A stretch of 64,000 bases of DNA from Anaerostipes amylophilus (GTDB lineage Bacteria; Bacillota; Clostridia; Lachnospirales; Lachnospiraceae), in NCBI RefSeq assembly GCF_025567365.1, contig NZ_JAOQJG010000001.1:124001-188000 (forward strand). The letters are read 5' to 3'. Shown in pieces: positions 1 through 8,974 of this stretch. Numbering within the stretch: position 1 is the stretch's first letter; each line of letters begins with the position of its first letter. The position numbers and the translations under genes are program-made. The notes beneath the pieces are model-generated. The model saw only the letters and a list, made by a program, of their open reading frames with translations. It was not told where the DNA came from and did no database searches.

Positions 1-820
1 GTTTTCCAAGGAATTTTTCTGTATCCATTACAACTTCTTTTTCCATGAATTCCAGTGCCTGTGGTGCTAAATGATTCATAAAGAATTTTGGTACTGTTGC
101 GATACAATCTTCCAGATTCTCATAAGGAATGATCAGACTGATCACTGATTTTGGTGCTGGGATCACTTTTAATGTAAGTTCTGTGATAATACCTAATGTA
201 CCTTCAGAACCGATCATTAAGTTTAATAAGCTGTATCCTGAACTTGTCTTTGATACAGTAGCTCCAAGTTTCACAATCTCACCTGTTGGAAGTACAACTG
301 TCATAGCTCGTACATAATCTCTTGTACAACCATATTTAACAGCTCTCATACCACCAGCATTTGTTGCTACATTTCCACCAACGGTTGCAAATTTCTCACC
401 TGGATCTGGTGGATATAATAATCCTTGTTTTTCTGCATCCTGAGCAAGATCATTTAAAAGGACTCCTGACTGAATCTTAACTACAAAGTTTTCTTTGTCA
501 TATCCAAGAATCTTGTTCATCTTTGTAAGAGAGATCATAACACCGCCACCGATACTTACGGCTCCTCCTACTAATCCTGTTCTTGCACCACTTGGGGTTA
601 CAGGAACCTTGTTTTCATTACAAAGTTTTACAACGGCTGCAACTTCTTCTGTCGATGTTGCTTCTACCAAAACTTCTGGTTTTGCTTTTCCGTAGATTGC
701 CATTTCATCATGGGTAAAATCTTCATTGATCTCATCACCCACTAAGACACGTTTCGGAGCGATCTCTTTGAATTTCTCGATCATCTCTGGTGTCACCTTG
801 TTATACTGATACTCACTCAT
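1..820 (-). CDS. FAD-linked oxidase, D-lactate dehydrogenase/GlcD type (3' end cut by window)
   Basis: Reading down the minus strand from ATG at 820 gives about 273 codons with no stop before the window edge, so roughly the N-terminal 60% of a ~460-residue protein is present. The PCMH-type FAD domain is clear: PSGARTGLVGGAV (FAD pyrophosphate binding) and DPGEKFATVGGNVATNAGG. This family (GlcD, D-lactate dehydrogenase) oxidises 2-hydroxyacids in the cytoplasm. The ribosome site AAGGAGGAAG sits 4 bases before the ATG. It follows the lactate permease by 60 bp in the same operon, which favours D-lactate over glycolate. In lactate-using butyrate producers this enzyme works with an electron-transfer flavoprotein pair; those genes would lie outside the window. 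Confidence 0.9.
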   Translation of the reverse strand, partial: MSEYQYNKVTPEMIEKFKEIAPKRVLVGDEINEDFTHDEMAIYGKAKPEVLVEATSTEEVAAVVKLCNENKVPVTPSGARTGLVGGAVSIGGGVMISLTKMNKILGYDKENFVVKIQSGVLLNDLAQDAEKQGLLYPPDPGEKFATVGGNVATNAGGMRAVKYGCTRDYVRAMTVVLPTGEIVKLGATVSKTSSGYSLLNLMIGSEGTLGIITELTLKVIPAPKSVISLIIPYENLEDCIATVPKFFMNHLAPQALEFMEKEVVMDTEKFLGK

Positions 821-880
821 CTATCTTCCTCCTTAAAAGTTAATACCTTTTTTATCTCTTGGAAATGGTGTTCCATTTTC

Positions 881-2434
881 CTAGATCAGTCTTAATCCGA
901 AATAGCAGACAAGACCATAGATTACTGCAAATAGTACGAAATATTTAATAACCTTTGTTAAGATCTCACTTTCTTTTCCAACCGTTGCTGTTGCCGCTGT
1001 CGCTACTGCGATACTCTGTGGGGAAATGATCTTTCCTGCGGTACTACCAACTGTATTTGCTGCTACCAGCCAGATCTGGTTGATATTTAATTCTGCTCCT
1101 GTACTTGCCTGTAATTTAGAGAACAGAACACTGCTTGATGTAGAACTTCCTGTAACAAATGTTCCAATAGATCCGATCAGTGGTGCAACAAGTGGATAGA
1201 AACTTCCTGTTACTCGAACGATAAAATCTGCAATAGACTGTGTCATTCCGCTGTATCCCATGATCTTTGCAGTTGCAAGTACTGCCATAATCGTAATAAT
1301 TGTTTTTAACATCTGTACGATAGTTTTTCCTAATACACCAAAGATTTCTCCGATCGGACATTTCTGAATGATTCCTCCGATAAATGCTGCTATAAGGATC
1401 AAGACTCCTGGTGTTGCAACCCATGTAAATGTATATGGTGCTGCGCCTTCTCCTGTGTAGATCGGTACATTTGATTTGATCGCTGATAATGGATCATGAA
1501 TCGCTGGTACCAATGTGGATGTCAGTAATAGGAATACCAAGACTAAAATAAATGGACTCCATGCAACCAATGCATCTTTGACTGTCAATGATCTTTCGTC
1601 TTCTTTTTCTTCGATCTCAACATCAAATTTACTTGATTTACCCTTAAGCATGACTTTCGCTAAGATAATCGTGACTGCCATACTACATACAGATCCAATG
1701 ACTGCTGGAAGTTCTGCTCCGATAAATTTTGCTGTCAGATACTGTGGAATCAAAAATGAAACTCCAGACATCAATGTAATAAATAAAATTTCTTTATAAT
1801 CGCCAAGTCCTTTGGCTCCCTCGTGTTTTCCTGTGATAAAAACAAGGAAGAAAGGAACTAAAATTACCATAATTGCTAATTGAAGTACAACGTAAGATGC
1901 TGTCATATGAGGACTGAATCCTGTAACATTTGCTGCGGTAACAGTTGGAATTCCGATGGATCCAAATGCAACTGGTGTGGTATTCGCTACCAGACAGATC
2001 ATCGCTGCAAAGATTGGATCAAATCCGAGTCCGCAAAGGATTCCTGCTGGAATTGCTACGGCTGTTCCGAATCCTGCCATACCTTCCATAAATCCTCCAA
2101 ATCCCCATGAGATGATAAGAACAAGGATTCTTTTATCCTTTGATACGGAAGTTAACATCTTTTTGATAAGTTCCATGTTTTTCGTATGTACGACCAAGTT
2201 GTAAGTAAACACTGCTGCCACGATAACCAGACAGATTGGCCAGATTGCCATTGCAAATCCTTCTAACCCTCCTGTCAGGACATCAATAATCTTCTGCTTC
2301 CACAAAAAAAGTGCTTCAACGGCTGTGATGATCAAAGCGATCGGACATGCTACATGACCTGCCATCTTTAATCCGCTTAATGCAATGATCAGCCAGATGA
2401 TTGGAAGCATCGCTAATAAAAAGTGAATGAACAT
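881..2434 (-). CDS. lldP: L-lactate permease (LldP/LctP family)
   Basis: 517 residues, the usual length for the family, with about a dozen hydrophobic segments. The conserved stretch GGFMEGMAGFGTAVAIP near residues 112-128 and the later GSIGTFVTGSSTSSSVLF mark the lactate permease family, which imports lactate by cation symport across the cytoplasmic membrane. The start has AAAGGAG about 9 bases upstream. It is the first gene of an operon continuing into the GlcD-type dehydrogenase. Glycolate is also carried by some members, so substrate choice rests on context. Confidence 0.92.
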   Translation of the reverse strand: MFIHFLLAMLPIIWLIIALSGLKMAGHVACPIALIITAVEALFLWKQKIIDVLTGGLEGFAMAIWPICLVIVAAVFTYNLVVHTKNMELIKKMLTSVSKDKRILVLIISWGFGGFMEGMAGFGTAVAIPAGILCGLGFDPIFAAMICLVANTTPVAFGSIGIPTVTAANVTGFSPHMTASYVVLQLAIMVILVPFFLVFITGKHEGAKGLGDYKEILFITLMSGVSFLIPQYLTAKFIGAELPAVIGSVCSMAVTIILAKVMLKGKSSKFDVEIEEKEDERSLTVKDALVAWSPFILVLVFLLLTSTLVPAIHDPLSAIKSNVPIYTGEGAAPYTFTWVATPGVLILIAAFIGGIIQKCPIGEIFGVLGKTIVQMLKTIITIMAVLATAKIMGYSGMTQSIADFIVRVTGSFYPLVAPLIGSIGTFVTGSSTSSSVLFSKLQASTGAELNINQIWLVAANTVGSTAGKIISPQSIAVATAATATVGKESEILTKVIKYFVLFAVIYGLVCYFGLRLI

Positions 2435-2510
2435 TCTAGGTTCTCTCCTTTCTTTTCAAATATGAACGGTTCCCGATATCCTATTTTTAGCGTATACGCG
2501 ACATAGTAAG

Positions 2511-2566
2511 ATTGGTCCTACCAGTTACTGTACTTATATGGTAGGACTAATTTGATAAAAAGTCAA
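2511..2566 (-). promoter_or_regulatory. lldP promoter overlapped by FadR/LldR-type operator
   Basis: On the minus strand TTGACT (2566-2561), a 17-base spacer and TACCAT (2543-2538) form a promoter. An inverted repeat, TGGTAGGACTAAT (2539-2551) facing ATTGGTCCTACCA (2511-2523), matches in 12 of 13 positions, covers the -10 box and extends over the start point. TGGT-N3-ACCA is the core bound by FadR-subfamily GntR repressors such as LldR/PdhR. Inference: a GntR regulator, not in this window, represses the operon until lactate is present. Confidence 0.7.
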
Positions 2567-2631
2567 GTTATTTATTTTACAAACATGTTTATTTTCTTTG
2601 AAAATTGGTATTATTTTTAGCTAAATTGCAC

Positions 2632-2697
2632 AAAAAACAGCATTCTTCTCTTTGATGGTCCGACCAATTTAAGCCATTTGTAAGAATGCTGTTTTTT
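2632..2697. other. Long hairpin with an operator-like palindrome in its loop
   Basis: Perfect 16-base arms AAAAAACAGCATTCTT (2632-2647) and AAGAATGCTGTTTTTT (2682-2697) enclose a 34-base loop. The loop carries the palindrome TGGTCCGACCA (2656-2666), the same core as the lldP operator. Both strands end in a T-run, so it could terminate transcription either way. It lies about 70 bp upstream of the lldP -35 box. Confidence 0.6.
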
Positions 2698-2904
2698 ACT
2701 TCTTTATTAAATTTTCATCATTTTTTACAAAATTCGATTTTATTCTTATTTTTTGATTTTTCTTAAACTTATATCCTTTTTCTGCACTTGATACATAAAA
2801 CAATCGATAACAGAATGGAAATCATATCCCTTATATCCGCTTTGTATTGATTGTAAACCGAAAGGTAATTTTTTTGTATAACAACCGACGCGCATAAATA
2901 ATAA

Positions 2905-2934
2905 AAGGAATGTTGCTTTAATGCAACATTCCTT
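2905..2934 (-). terminator. Terminator of the MoxR/VWA operon
   Basis: 12-base perfect arms AAGGAATGTTGC (2905-2916) and GCAACATTCCTT (2923-2934) with a 6-base loop. On the minus strand the stem is followed by TTTTATTAT. It stands about 57 bp after the MoxR-like gene. Confidence 0.8.
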
Positions 2935-2991
2935 GAAATTAACGGGAAAAGTTCTCAAATTTTCCAATCTTACAGTTTGCCAATTATAAAA

Positions 2992-4479
2992 TTAAAATTT
3001 CTTCTCTAATTCATTCATCTCAGCTAATATCTGCTCCTGCTGTTCATCAAACAAAAGCCCCTTATTATACTGATAATATTTATCGCATCCATTTTCCTTA
3101 ATAAACCAAACGCTGTAATAATTCACATTCAGTTCAGTTACAAACACAACCATCTCCTGGCTCTGTCCAAAGGCCTCTTCCATAAAATCAAATGCATTGT
3201 CTAATGCCTTAGATGTATCTTCAATCTGCTGTTCTAACCTTTCTGGTTCTTTCTTGAATTCTTCGCGGACACGTTCAAATTCTGCATCAGCTTCTAAGTG
3301 TTCTGCCTTGCTGATCTGTTCGTACCTTTCTAGAGTCTTGATCACATCAAGCAGCATATGTTCCTGAGCTTTTCCGAGTTTCTCTGTCTTTTTCTTTTCA
3401 TTAAAATCTTCGTGGATCTCTTTTACCACCTGACTTAATGTTTTTCCTGTTTTTAACTGTTTTAACCAGCCAAATAATTCTGTGACATAGGCATCCTGAC
3501 GATAAGATTGGGCAAACATTTCGGATAATTTTCCGTTTAATAAACCTACAACACTTAGTTTTTCATCGAATGCTGCAAATTTCAGTCTTCCGATCGTTTC
3601 CTGATTCCATTGTCCTTGCAAGATGCGTTCAATACCATAATCTTCTTTGTATTTCTTGTAAAGTTCGTAGTAGTTAGCAAAATCTTTGGCAATCTTTAAA
3701 TGCTGCAAATACTGGAAAACAACTTCTCTGTCGATGTCTTTTCCTAATTCTTCGTAGACTTTTAACAGCTGAGAAAGATCTTCCCATCCCCTAGCTGTAA
3801 CAAACGCTTTCCCGTCTACGGTTGTTTCCATACGATAGAAGTATTCTTTGCGGATTTCAAGATACGCAAGGATTGCTGGATGGATTCCTGCCTGATATGC
3901 GTATTCTTTCCATACTTCATAGTCAGCTTCCACATCGATCTTCTTCATACGGTCCAGTGTTACAACGTCAAAATCACGAACAGATTTGTTGTACTCTGGT
4001 GGGTTTCCTGCTGCCACGATGATCCATCCATCTGGTACTTTCTGGTTACCAAACATCTTGCACTGTAAAAACTGAAGCATCGTTGGTGCTAATGTTTCGG
4101 ATACGCAGTTGATCTCATCGATGAACAAAATTCCCTCTTTATTTTCTGTCTGTTCAATTTTTTCATAAACAGATGCGATGATCTCACTCATCGTATATTC
4201 TGTAACAGAATATGTCTGTCCGCCATATTCTTTTTCTCTGATAAAAGGCAATCCGATCGCACTTTGTCTTGTATGATGTGTGATCGTGTAAGCTACCAGA
4301 CCAATCTCACATTCTCTTGCAATCTGTTCCATGATCTGTGTTTTTCCAATTCCCGGAGGTCCCATCAGAAGAATTGGACGCTGTCTTATGGATGGGATTT
4401 TGTATTCCCCGTAGTTATCTTTTGTTAAATATGCTTCAATGGAATCTTTAATTTCCTGTTTTGCTCTTTTAATGTTCAT
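2992..4479 (-). CDS. MoxR-family AAA+ ATPase
   Basis: 495 residues from ATG at 4479. Walker A GPPGIGKT lies at about residues 40-47, Walker B ILFIDEINC near 120 and sensor 1 AAGNPP near 165; the C-terminal third is charged and probably coiled coil. An upstream in-frame ATG at 4515 exists, but 4479 has AAGGAG 9 bases before it. The gene overlaps the end of the VWA-like gene by 11 bp, so translation is probably coupled. MoxR ATPases commonly pair with VWA proteins to remodel or metallate partners; the client here is unknown. Confidence 0.85.
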   Translation of the reverse strand: MNIKRAKQEIKDSIEAYLTKDNYGEYKIPSIRQRPILLMGPPGIGKTQIMEQIARECEIGLVAYTITHHTRQSAIGLPFIREKEYGGQTYSVTEYTMSEIIASVYEKIEQTENKEGILFIDEINCVSETLAPTMLQFLQCKMFGNQKVPDGWIIVAAGNPPEYNKSVRDFDVVTLDRMKKIDVEADYEVWKEYAYQAGIHPAILAYLEIRKEYFYRMETTVDGKAFVTARGWEDLSQLLKVYEELGKDIDREVVFQYLQHLKIAKDFANYYELYKKYKEDYGIERILQGQWNQETIGRLKFAAFDEKLSVVGLLNGKLSEMFAQSYRQDAYVTELFGWLKQLKTGKTLSQVVKEIHEDFNEKKKTEKLGKAQEHMLLDVIKTLERYEQISKAEHLEADAEFERVREEFKKEPERLEQQIEDTSKALDNAFDFMEEAFGQSQEMVVFVTELNVNYYSVWFIKENGCDKYYQYNKGLLFDEQQEQILAEMNELEKKF

Positions 4480-5797
4480 GTTCTTCTTCTCCTTCATCAA
4501 GATCTTCCGCATCAACGATCAGTTTGACCGCCCATGGCGGTACATCTATATCTTCGTATTCTTCCTGCATAAAGATAAATGCAGTCTCATATGATGGTTT
4601 CTTCTTTGGATAGGTTCCTTTTCCATCTGTAAAATAGATAAGTCCTTTCAAATGATAAAATTCACCTTGCTCGATCAGCTGATTGACATACTCAAATGCT
4701 GGGCGGAAATCTGTTCCACCTTCTCCGATCAATTCCAAATGTTCCATGTATTCTTTTAATTCTTTTTCATCTGTGATCTTCTGATCATTTTGCACCATCT
4801 CATCACACTGAATAATATGAATATTTACTTTATGGAAAAAGCTTTCTGCTTCTGTTAATACATCATAAGTTTCCTCCAGAAATTTCTTTACAAGGTCTCC
4901 AGAACACGACATTGACGTATCAATAACAATCGCAAAATCTTCTACCTTTTTTACTTCTTTCCATTCTTGTGGTTCGATCAGCGGCATGTTTCCGTACATC
5001 GAAAGTCCATAACTGTAAAATATATAATCAAAAGAATCTGGATCAACACTGACTTCTTCTCTTAAAACAGAAAATTTCCTTAAAAATTCTCGGTAATCAT
5101 AGCGATCTCTGTTTTCAACCTGTACTTGTCCGATCAAATCTCCCGCCTGCTGTGACTCCTCACTTGAAAATGTTTCCATATCTGTTTCTGTTTTTTCACT
5201 GATATTTTTCCATTTATTTTCTACTTCCTGATGCAGATCCTGTTTTGGATCTTCCGGCCAGTATTGATGATCATCTACATGAAATTCCATCTGCAGTTCT
5301 TTCTGCTTCTTTTCATCCAGCCCTAAAGAGACAAGGTATTTGTAAATTCCCTCTGCCGTAAATACTTTTAACTTCTTTTCAATCTGCCTGTATGTATCTT
5401 TTCTAAGCCTTGTCTGTACCATATGGATACATTTTAAATGCCAATGATCAATAATGGATTCCACTGCAATATCGCAGGAAATATTCCACAATGTTTTGTT
5501 CCTTCCTTTTCTTCTTGTTATATGATGAAGAATACAGTGCAAGACCATATGCAGATAAGCTCTGTTCATTCTCACTCTGCTGCTTTTATACATTCCTCCA
5601 AGAGCTCCTGGATGATAAAACATACACATTCCATCCGTTCCCACGCCATTTACAGAAGGATCGATCACATAGGCAAAACTGCTCAATGCAACATCTAAAA
5701 AACGCATATGGATATATAATTCATTTCTTGTTGTCCCAAGAATCTTTGTCCCAAGTTCACTGAGACGTTCATTGATATTTTCTTCCATTCTCGTCAT
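4469..5797 (-). CDS. VWA-like/metallopeptidase-like protein (DUF2201 family)
   Basis: 442 residues. The N-terminal half has a peptidase-like helix, HMVLHCILHHITRR, near residues 82-95, reminiscent of zinc-binding HxxxH-type motifs but not a canonical HExxH. The C-terminal half is a VWA-like domain with a MIDAS-type DTSMSCSG near residue 290 and GEGGTDFRPAF near 365. Proteins of this layout are regularly encoded beside MoxR ATPases, as here. Starts at 5797 and 5788 are both possible; AAAGGA is too close to the first ATG, so 5788 may be the true one. Confidence 0.8.
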   Translation of the reverse strand: MTRMEENINERLSELGTKILGTTRNELYIHMRFLDVALSSFAYVIDPSVNGVGTDGMCMFYHPGALGGMYKSSRVRMNRAYLHMVLHCILHHITRRKGRNKTLWNISCDIAVESIIDHWHLKCIHMVQTRLRKDTYRQIEKKLKVFTAEGIYKYLVSLGLDEKKQKELQMEFHVDDHQYWPEDPKQDLHQEVENKWKNISEKTETDMETFSSEESQQAGDLIGQVQVENRDRYDYREFLRKFSVLREEVSVDPDSFDYIFYSYGLSMYGNMPLIEPQEWKEVKKVEDFAIVIDTSMSCSGDLVKKFLEETYDVLTEAESFFHKVNIHIIQCDEMVQNDQKITDEKELKEYMEHLELIGEGGTDFRPAFEYVNQLIEQGEFYHLKGLIYFTDGKGTYPKKKPSYETAFIFMQEEYEDIDVPPWAVKLIVDAEDLDEGEEEHEH

Positions 5798-5828
5798 ATC
5801 CTTTTATTTTTTATTCTTTTCCTACCTG

Positions 5829-6788
5829 TTACAATTCAAAAGTTTTCTTTTTCTTTGGAAATCTTTTATGTTGTTCATTCATCAAAAAACTTAAAAGTTC
5901 CGTTTTATGTTTTTTTGATACCCAATCAATCGCTGCCTCAATCCCATCTTTTGTAAAATAATTTTTTTCTGCCATAAACTGTACAAATGGCATCTGGTTC
6001 TCTTCCGTCAGATAATTCATCATTTCACACTGATGTTGCTTTATATAGCCTTCATATTGCATCCATGCAAAATCAGACATTCCATATGGCATCAACATAC
6101 GGCCAGATAAGATTTTCCAGATAATATCTGGATCTTCCTGTACTGCGGCCACTGGAAATATGTCATCATATTTTCGATAATCAATTTCTCCTCTCAAAAA
6201 GCTCTGACGATACTGATATCCTGTTCCATGAAAATGTGTTTCTATAATTCTTGCTGGTGTATTCTCTACCGCTTCTTCATAATATTCTGGGTAAAACAAA
6301 CAGCTTTTTGTACCTTCATTCTTATAATTTATATGCACTTGCAATGGGAAACGGGTATCCCTTACAACATCACGCAATGCACTTTTTTTATTTTCATAGA
6401 CATCATAACATATCTTTTGTAATTTGCATCCTGTAAAAATTCCCGCCCCGGTTCTTAAAAGAGAATCTGAAAATCCAAGAGTTGTTAAATTTACACATCC
6501 GTAAAACGCATATTTTCCAATCTCAACTGCTGTATGCGGAAGATAAACTTCTTTGACGTTTTCTCCACAAAACATCGGTTCTTCTTCATTTTCAAAAAAA
6601 TCTTCTCCGATTTTAATTTCCTTTGCTTCATCTTCTTTTCTTTTGTGCGAAGAAAATGCATAATCACCAATCTTTGTAACTGCCTTTCCTTCAATCTGTG
6701 CTGGAATCGTTACCTGTTGCTCCTGGCTGAAACATCGAAGTACTTCAATTCCACCATCTTTTGCATTTCTGTATTGTATCTTGAGCAT
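5829..6788 (-). CDS. Leucine-rich repeat (BspA-type) protein
   Basis: 319 residues. Two or three BspA-like LRR units can be read, for example VTKIGDYAFSS near residue 38 and VEIGKYAFYGCVNLTTLGF near 105. The C-terminal half has no repeat I recognise. There is no signal peptide, so it is probably cytoplasmic, unlike most surface BspA proteins. It is the first gene of the unit, 31 bp ahead of the VWA-like gene, and may serve as an adaptor or client-recognition part of that ATPase system. Function is unknown. Confidence 0.7.
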   Translation of the reverse strand: MLKIQYRNAKDGGIEVLRCFSQEQQVTIPAQIEGKAVTKIGDYAFSSHKRKEDEAKEIKIGEDFFENEEEPMFCGENVKEVYLPHTAVEIGKYAFYGCVNLTTLGFSDSLLRTGAGIFTGCKLQKICYDVYENKKSALRDVVRDTRFPLQVHINYKNEGTKSCLFYPEYYEEAVENTPARIIETHFHGTGYQYRQSFLRGEIDYRKYDDIFPVAAVQEDPDIIWKILSGRMLMPYGMSDFAWMQYEGYIKQHQCEMMNYLTEENQMPFVQFMAEKNYFTKDGIEAAIDWVSKKHKTELLSFLMNEQHKRFPKKKKTFEL

Positions 6789-6832
6789 CGTCTTTTCCTC
6801 TGCCTTTCTTTACCTCTGTATACACTATCCTT

Positions 6833-6860
6833 ATTATAGCTGACTGACAAGAAATAGCAA
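6833..6860 (-). promoter_or_regulatory. Promoter of the LRR-VWA-MoxR operon
   Basis: TTGCTA (6860-6855), 16-base spacer, consensus TATAAT (6838-6833) on the minus strand, 45 bp before the LRR gene start. Confidence 0.6.
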
Positions 6861-6900
6861 GAATAGCAAAAAGTAATTTTCATAATATAAATAAAACAGT

Positions 6901-6938
6901 GGAGAAGGGATGAAAACTTTCGCCTTCATCCCTTCTCC
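6901..6938 (-). terminator. Terminator of the sporulation/division operon
   Basis: 14-base perfect arms GGAGAAGGGATGAA (6901-6914) and TTCATCCCTTCTCC (6925-6938), 10-base loop. The minus strand continues ACTGTTTTATTT. It lies about 98 bp after the DivIC gene. Confidence 0.75.
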
Positions 6939-7035
6939 GGAAAATTATATGAGTGTAAATGTTTTAGATTGGCATCTTCCCCTGTCAATCTTCACCAGAC
7001 GGAAAATGCCAAGAATGTTTGATTTTGATCATCTC

Positions 7036-7341
7036 CTAGTCAGAACCCTTCAGAAGATATTCTCCTGGATATAATAGTCCAAACTTCTCTGTTGCAGTCT
7101 TCTCAATAAATTCTTTTGTCTTAATATATTCTTTCTTCTTCTTTAGTTCATCTTTCTTTTCTTTCTCTTTCTTGATCTGAGCTTCTACCTGTTGCTGCTC
7201 TTTCTCAAGTTTCTTTGACTTCTGATGAAGATTCATATAAGCAAATGCCAAGATGACCACAAATACAACCACAATAACCAGAATGACCTTCGTTCTCTGG
7301 TCCATATTATTTTGTTTTCTCCTTCGTGCCACTTTGACCAC
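7036..7341 (-). CDS. divIC: Septum formation initiator, DivIC/FtsB type
   Basis: 101 residues. A basic N-terminus is followed by one membrane helix (about residues 18-38) and then a Lys/Glu-rich coiled coil, ending YPGEYLLKGSD. This layout fits DivIC/FtsB, which joins FtsL and DivIB at the division septum. It overlaps the end of yabQ by 35 bp and follows yabP-yabQ as in Bacillus and Clostridia. Confidence 0.85.
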   Translation of the reverse strand: MVKVARRRKQNNMDQRTKVILVIVVVFVVILAFAYMNLHQKSKKLEKEQQQVEAQIKKEKEKKDELKKKKEYIKTKEFIEKTATEKFGLLYPGEYLLKGSD

Positions 7342-7783
7342 CTCTTTTAGTTTGTTTCTTTAGTGCCATTGTAACGTTTTTTTTCTCTTTTTTCAATCTC
7401 CATTTTATATTTCTTTGAATAGAAATCATAGGTTTTGTAATTATCTCATATATAATTTTAAAAATGTTGGTTATCCTTGAAAAAAAATATATAAGCCATG
7501 ATATGACATATGAACTTATTTTTATATAATATAGAAACATTCCTATAAATATCCCTATAAAAAAAAATCCTCTTAATTCCCCATGATTATATGTACAAAG
7601 GAACCAGAAACTTATGACTGCCACAAACATAAAATACAAAATGTCCTCAACTGCTGTAAAAAATAATCCATGTTGAATTACTGCTCGAAATGCCCGCAAA
7701 ATATCATAGATACCAAGAAGTCCTATCCCAAACAAAATGGAAGATAAAAAGAACATAAGCGGTGCCGTCACAACCTCTTGCAT
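7307..7783 (-). CDS. yabQ: Spore cortex biosynthesis protein YabQ
   Basis: 158 residues. Several hydrophobic helices occupy roughly the first 110 residues, followed by a very basic C-terminal tail. Position between yabP and divIC and the N-terminal FFLSSILFGIGLLGIYDI pattern identify YabQ, a sporulation membrane protein needed for the cortex. Its ATG overlaps the yabP stop by one base. Confidence 0.85.
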   Translation of the reverse strand: MQEVVTAPLMFFLSSILFGIGLLGIYDILRAFRAVIQHGLFFTAVEDILYFMFVAVISFWFLCTYNHGELRGFFFIGIFIGMFLYYIKISSYVISWLIYFFSRITNIFKIIYEIITKPMISIQRNIKWRLKKEKKNVTMALKKQTKRGGQSGTKEKTK

Positions 7784-8070
7784 TATTTTAACAACCTTCC
7801 TAAAAATCCTTCTTTCTTTCCATGTTCTTCATCCATATTAGAATATAAAAAGCTGTCGATCTTACCTGTAATCTCCACTTCGCCTTTCTCCACCAACAAT
7901 TTCTTTACATGAAGATTGATCCCTTTGATCATCAATAATCCCTGATCCGTATCAAGAATGATCTCGTTAAGGTCAAATGAAACAACATCCTTTACTCCTG
8001 TGATCACTCCAAGATTTCGGTTTAACAAACTGATCTTATGTGCTCTTACAGGTTGTCTTTCCTCTATCAT
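7783..8070 (-). CDS. yabP: Sporulation protein YabP
   Basis: 95 residues, about the usual length. The YabP/YqfC fold is suggested by repeated short beta strands, for example VVSFDLNEIILDTDQGLLMI and LHVKKLLVEKGEVEITGKID. YabP works in the mother cell during spore formation. AAGGAG lies just before the ATG. It starts about 60 bp after rqcP. Confidence 0.85.
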   Translation of the reverse strand: MIEERQPVRAHKISLLNRNLGVITGVKDVVSFDLNEIILDTDQGLLMIKGINLHVKKLLVEKGEVEITGKIDSFLYSNMDEEHGKKEGFLGRLLK

Positions 8071-8129
8071 AAATTAGCTCCTTTCCAAAATGTTTTATAC
8101 ATCTTATGAAAGGAGCCAAAAAAACATAC

Positions 8130-8369
8130 CTATAAAAATTTGTACAGATCTGCCGCTTCATCCTTCTTTACAGTTTCTGCAACAGAAACAACTTCTACGG
8201 CTGTCTCTCGATTTCCAAACTGGATATCAATACGATCTCCAGGTTTTACATTCGTTCCGGCTTTGGCCGCTTTGCCATTTACTAACACTCTCCCTGCACT
8301 GCAGGCTTCATTCGCGACAGTTCTTCTCTTGATCAATCTTGATACTTTTAAAAATTTGTCCAAACGCAT
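8130..8369 (-). CDS. rqcP: S4-domain RNA-binding protein RqcP (YabO/Hsp15 type)
   Basis: 79 residues from ATG at 8369, chosen over 8393 because GGGAGGAG precedes it. The S4 domain fills most of it: MRLDKFLKVSRLIKRRTVAN, then GRVLVNGKAAKAGTNVKPGD. RqcP binds the large ribosomal subunit with RqcH and helps add alanine tails to stalled nascent chains. It sits between hup and yabP, the conserved Firmicute arrangement, but a terminator separates it from hup. Confidence 0.9.
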   Translation of the reverse strand: MRLDKFLKVSRLIKRRTVANEACSAGRVLVNGKAAKAGTNVKPGDRIDIQFGNRETAVEVVSVAETVKKDEAADLYKFL

Positions 8370-8410
8370 AATATTCTCCTCCCAACTCATCATAGAAAAT
8401 CATATAGAAA

Positions 8411-8441
8411 AAACTGCCGGATCTATGAGAACCGGCAGTTT
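8411..8441 (-). terminator. Terminator after hup
   Basis: AAACTGCCGG (8411-8420) and CCGGCAGTTT (8432-8441) with an 11-base loop; the minus strand continues TTTTC. It lies between hup and rqcP, so rqcP needs read-through or its own promoter. Confidence 0.85.
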
Positions 8442-8460
8442 ATAATATTAAATGAACATT

Positions 8461-8736
8461 CTATTCGTTTACAATATCTTTTAAAGCTTTTCCTGCTTTG
8501 AATTTAGGTGCTTTAGAAGCAGCAATACTCATCATCTCTCCTGTACGAGGGTTTCTTCCTTCTCGTGCAGCTCTTTCTGTTACTTCAAAAGTTCCAAATC
8601 CTACTAACTGGATTTTCTCACCTTTCTTTAATTCTTCAGCTACTACATCTGTGAAAGCTTTTAATGCCTTTTCTGCATCTTTTTTAGACAATTCTGTTTT
8701 CTTTGCAATTGCTGCAACTAATTCTGTCTTGTTCAT
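8461..8736 (-). CDS. hup: HU-family DNA-binding protein
   Basis: 91 residues, the standard HU size. Begins MNKTELVAAIAKKTELSK and has the DNA-gripping arm sequence GRNPRTGE near residue 60. A dimeric nucleoid protein that bends DNA. Strong TAGGAGG site before the ATG and a near-consensus promoter upstream point to high expression. Confidence 0.97.
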   Translation of the reverse strand: MNKTELVAAIAKKTELSKKDAEKALKAFTDVVAEELKKGEKIQLVGFGTFEVTERAAREGRNPRTGEMMSIAASKAPKFKAGKALKDIVNE

Positions 8737-8799
8737 TAAATTTTCCTCCTAATCTCAAATCAAACATATTCGTTTATGTCTGTGAATTTGCATAAGATA

Positions 8800-8828
8800 A
8801 TTCTATAGTCTTTCCTCATCTAAGTCAA
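8800..8828 (-). promoter_or_regulatory. hup promoter
   Basis: TTGACT (8828-8823), 17-base spacer, TAGAAT (8805-8800) on the minus strand, about 64 bp before the hup start. Confidence 0.8.
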
Positions 8829-8898
8829 GTAAAAACTTCAAATAAAGCACGATTTTATGCTGTCTTCTGGCTTTTTCTTTCGCTTTTTTATAGAACTG

Positions 8899-8907
8899 TG
8901 TTATAAT
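8899..8907 (+). promoter_or_regulatory. Extended -10 promoter for the cvfB-like gene
   Basis: TGTTATAAT: an extended -10 element (TG-N-TATAAT) with no good -35 box, 68 bp before the start of the S1-domain gene. Confidence 0.55.
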
Positions 8908-8974
8908 GTGTGAAAACGACAAAAATCAATGATTAAGTGTCTGACAAATCTAAAAATTAAGAAAGAGGATAACT

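Noticed and set aside
2746..2967. 73-codon minus-strand frame
   Set aside because: It runs through the terminator of the MoxR operon, has no ribosome site and resembles no protein.
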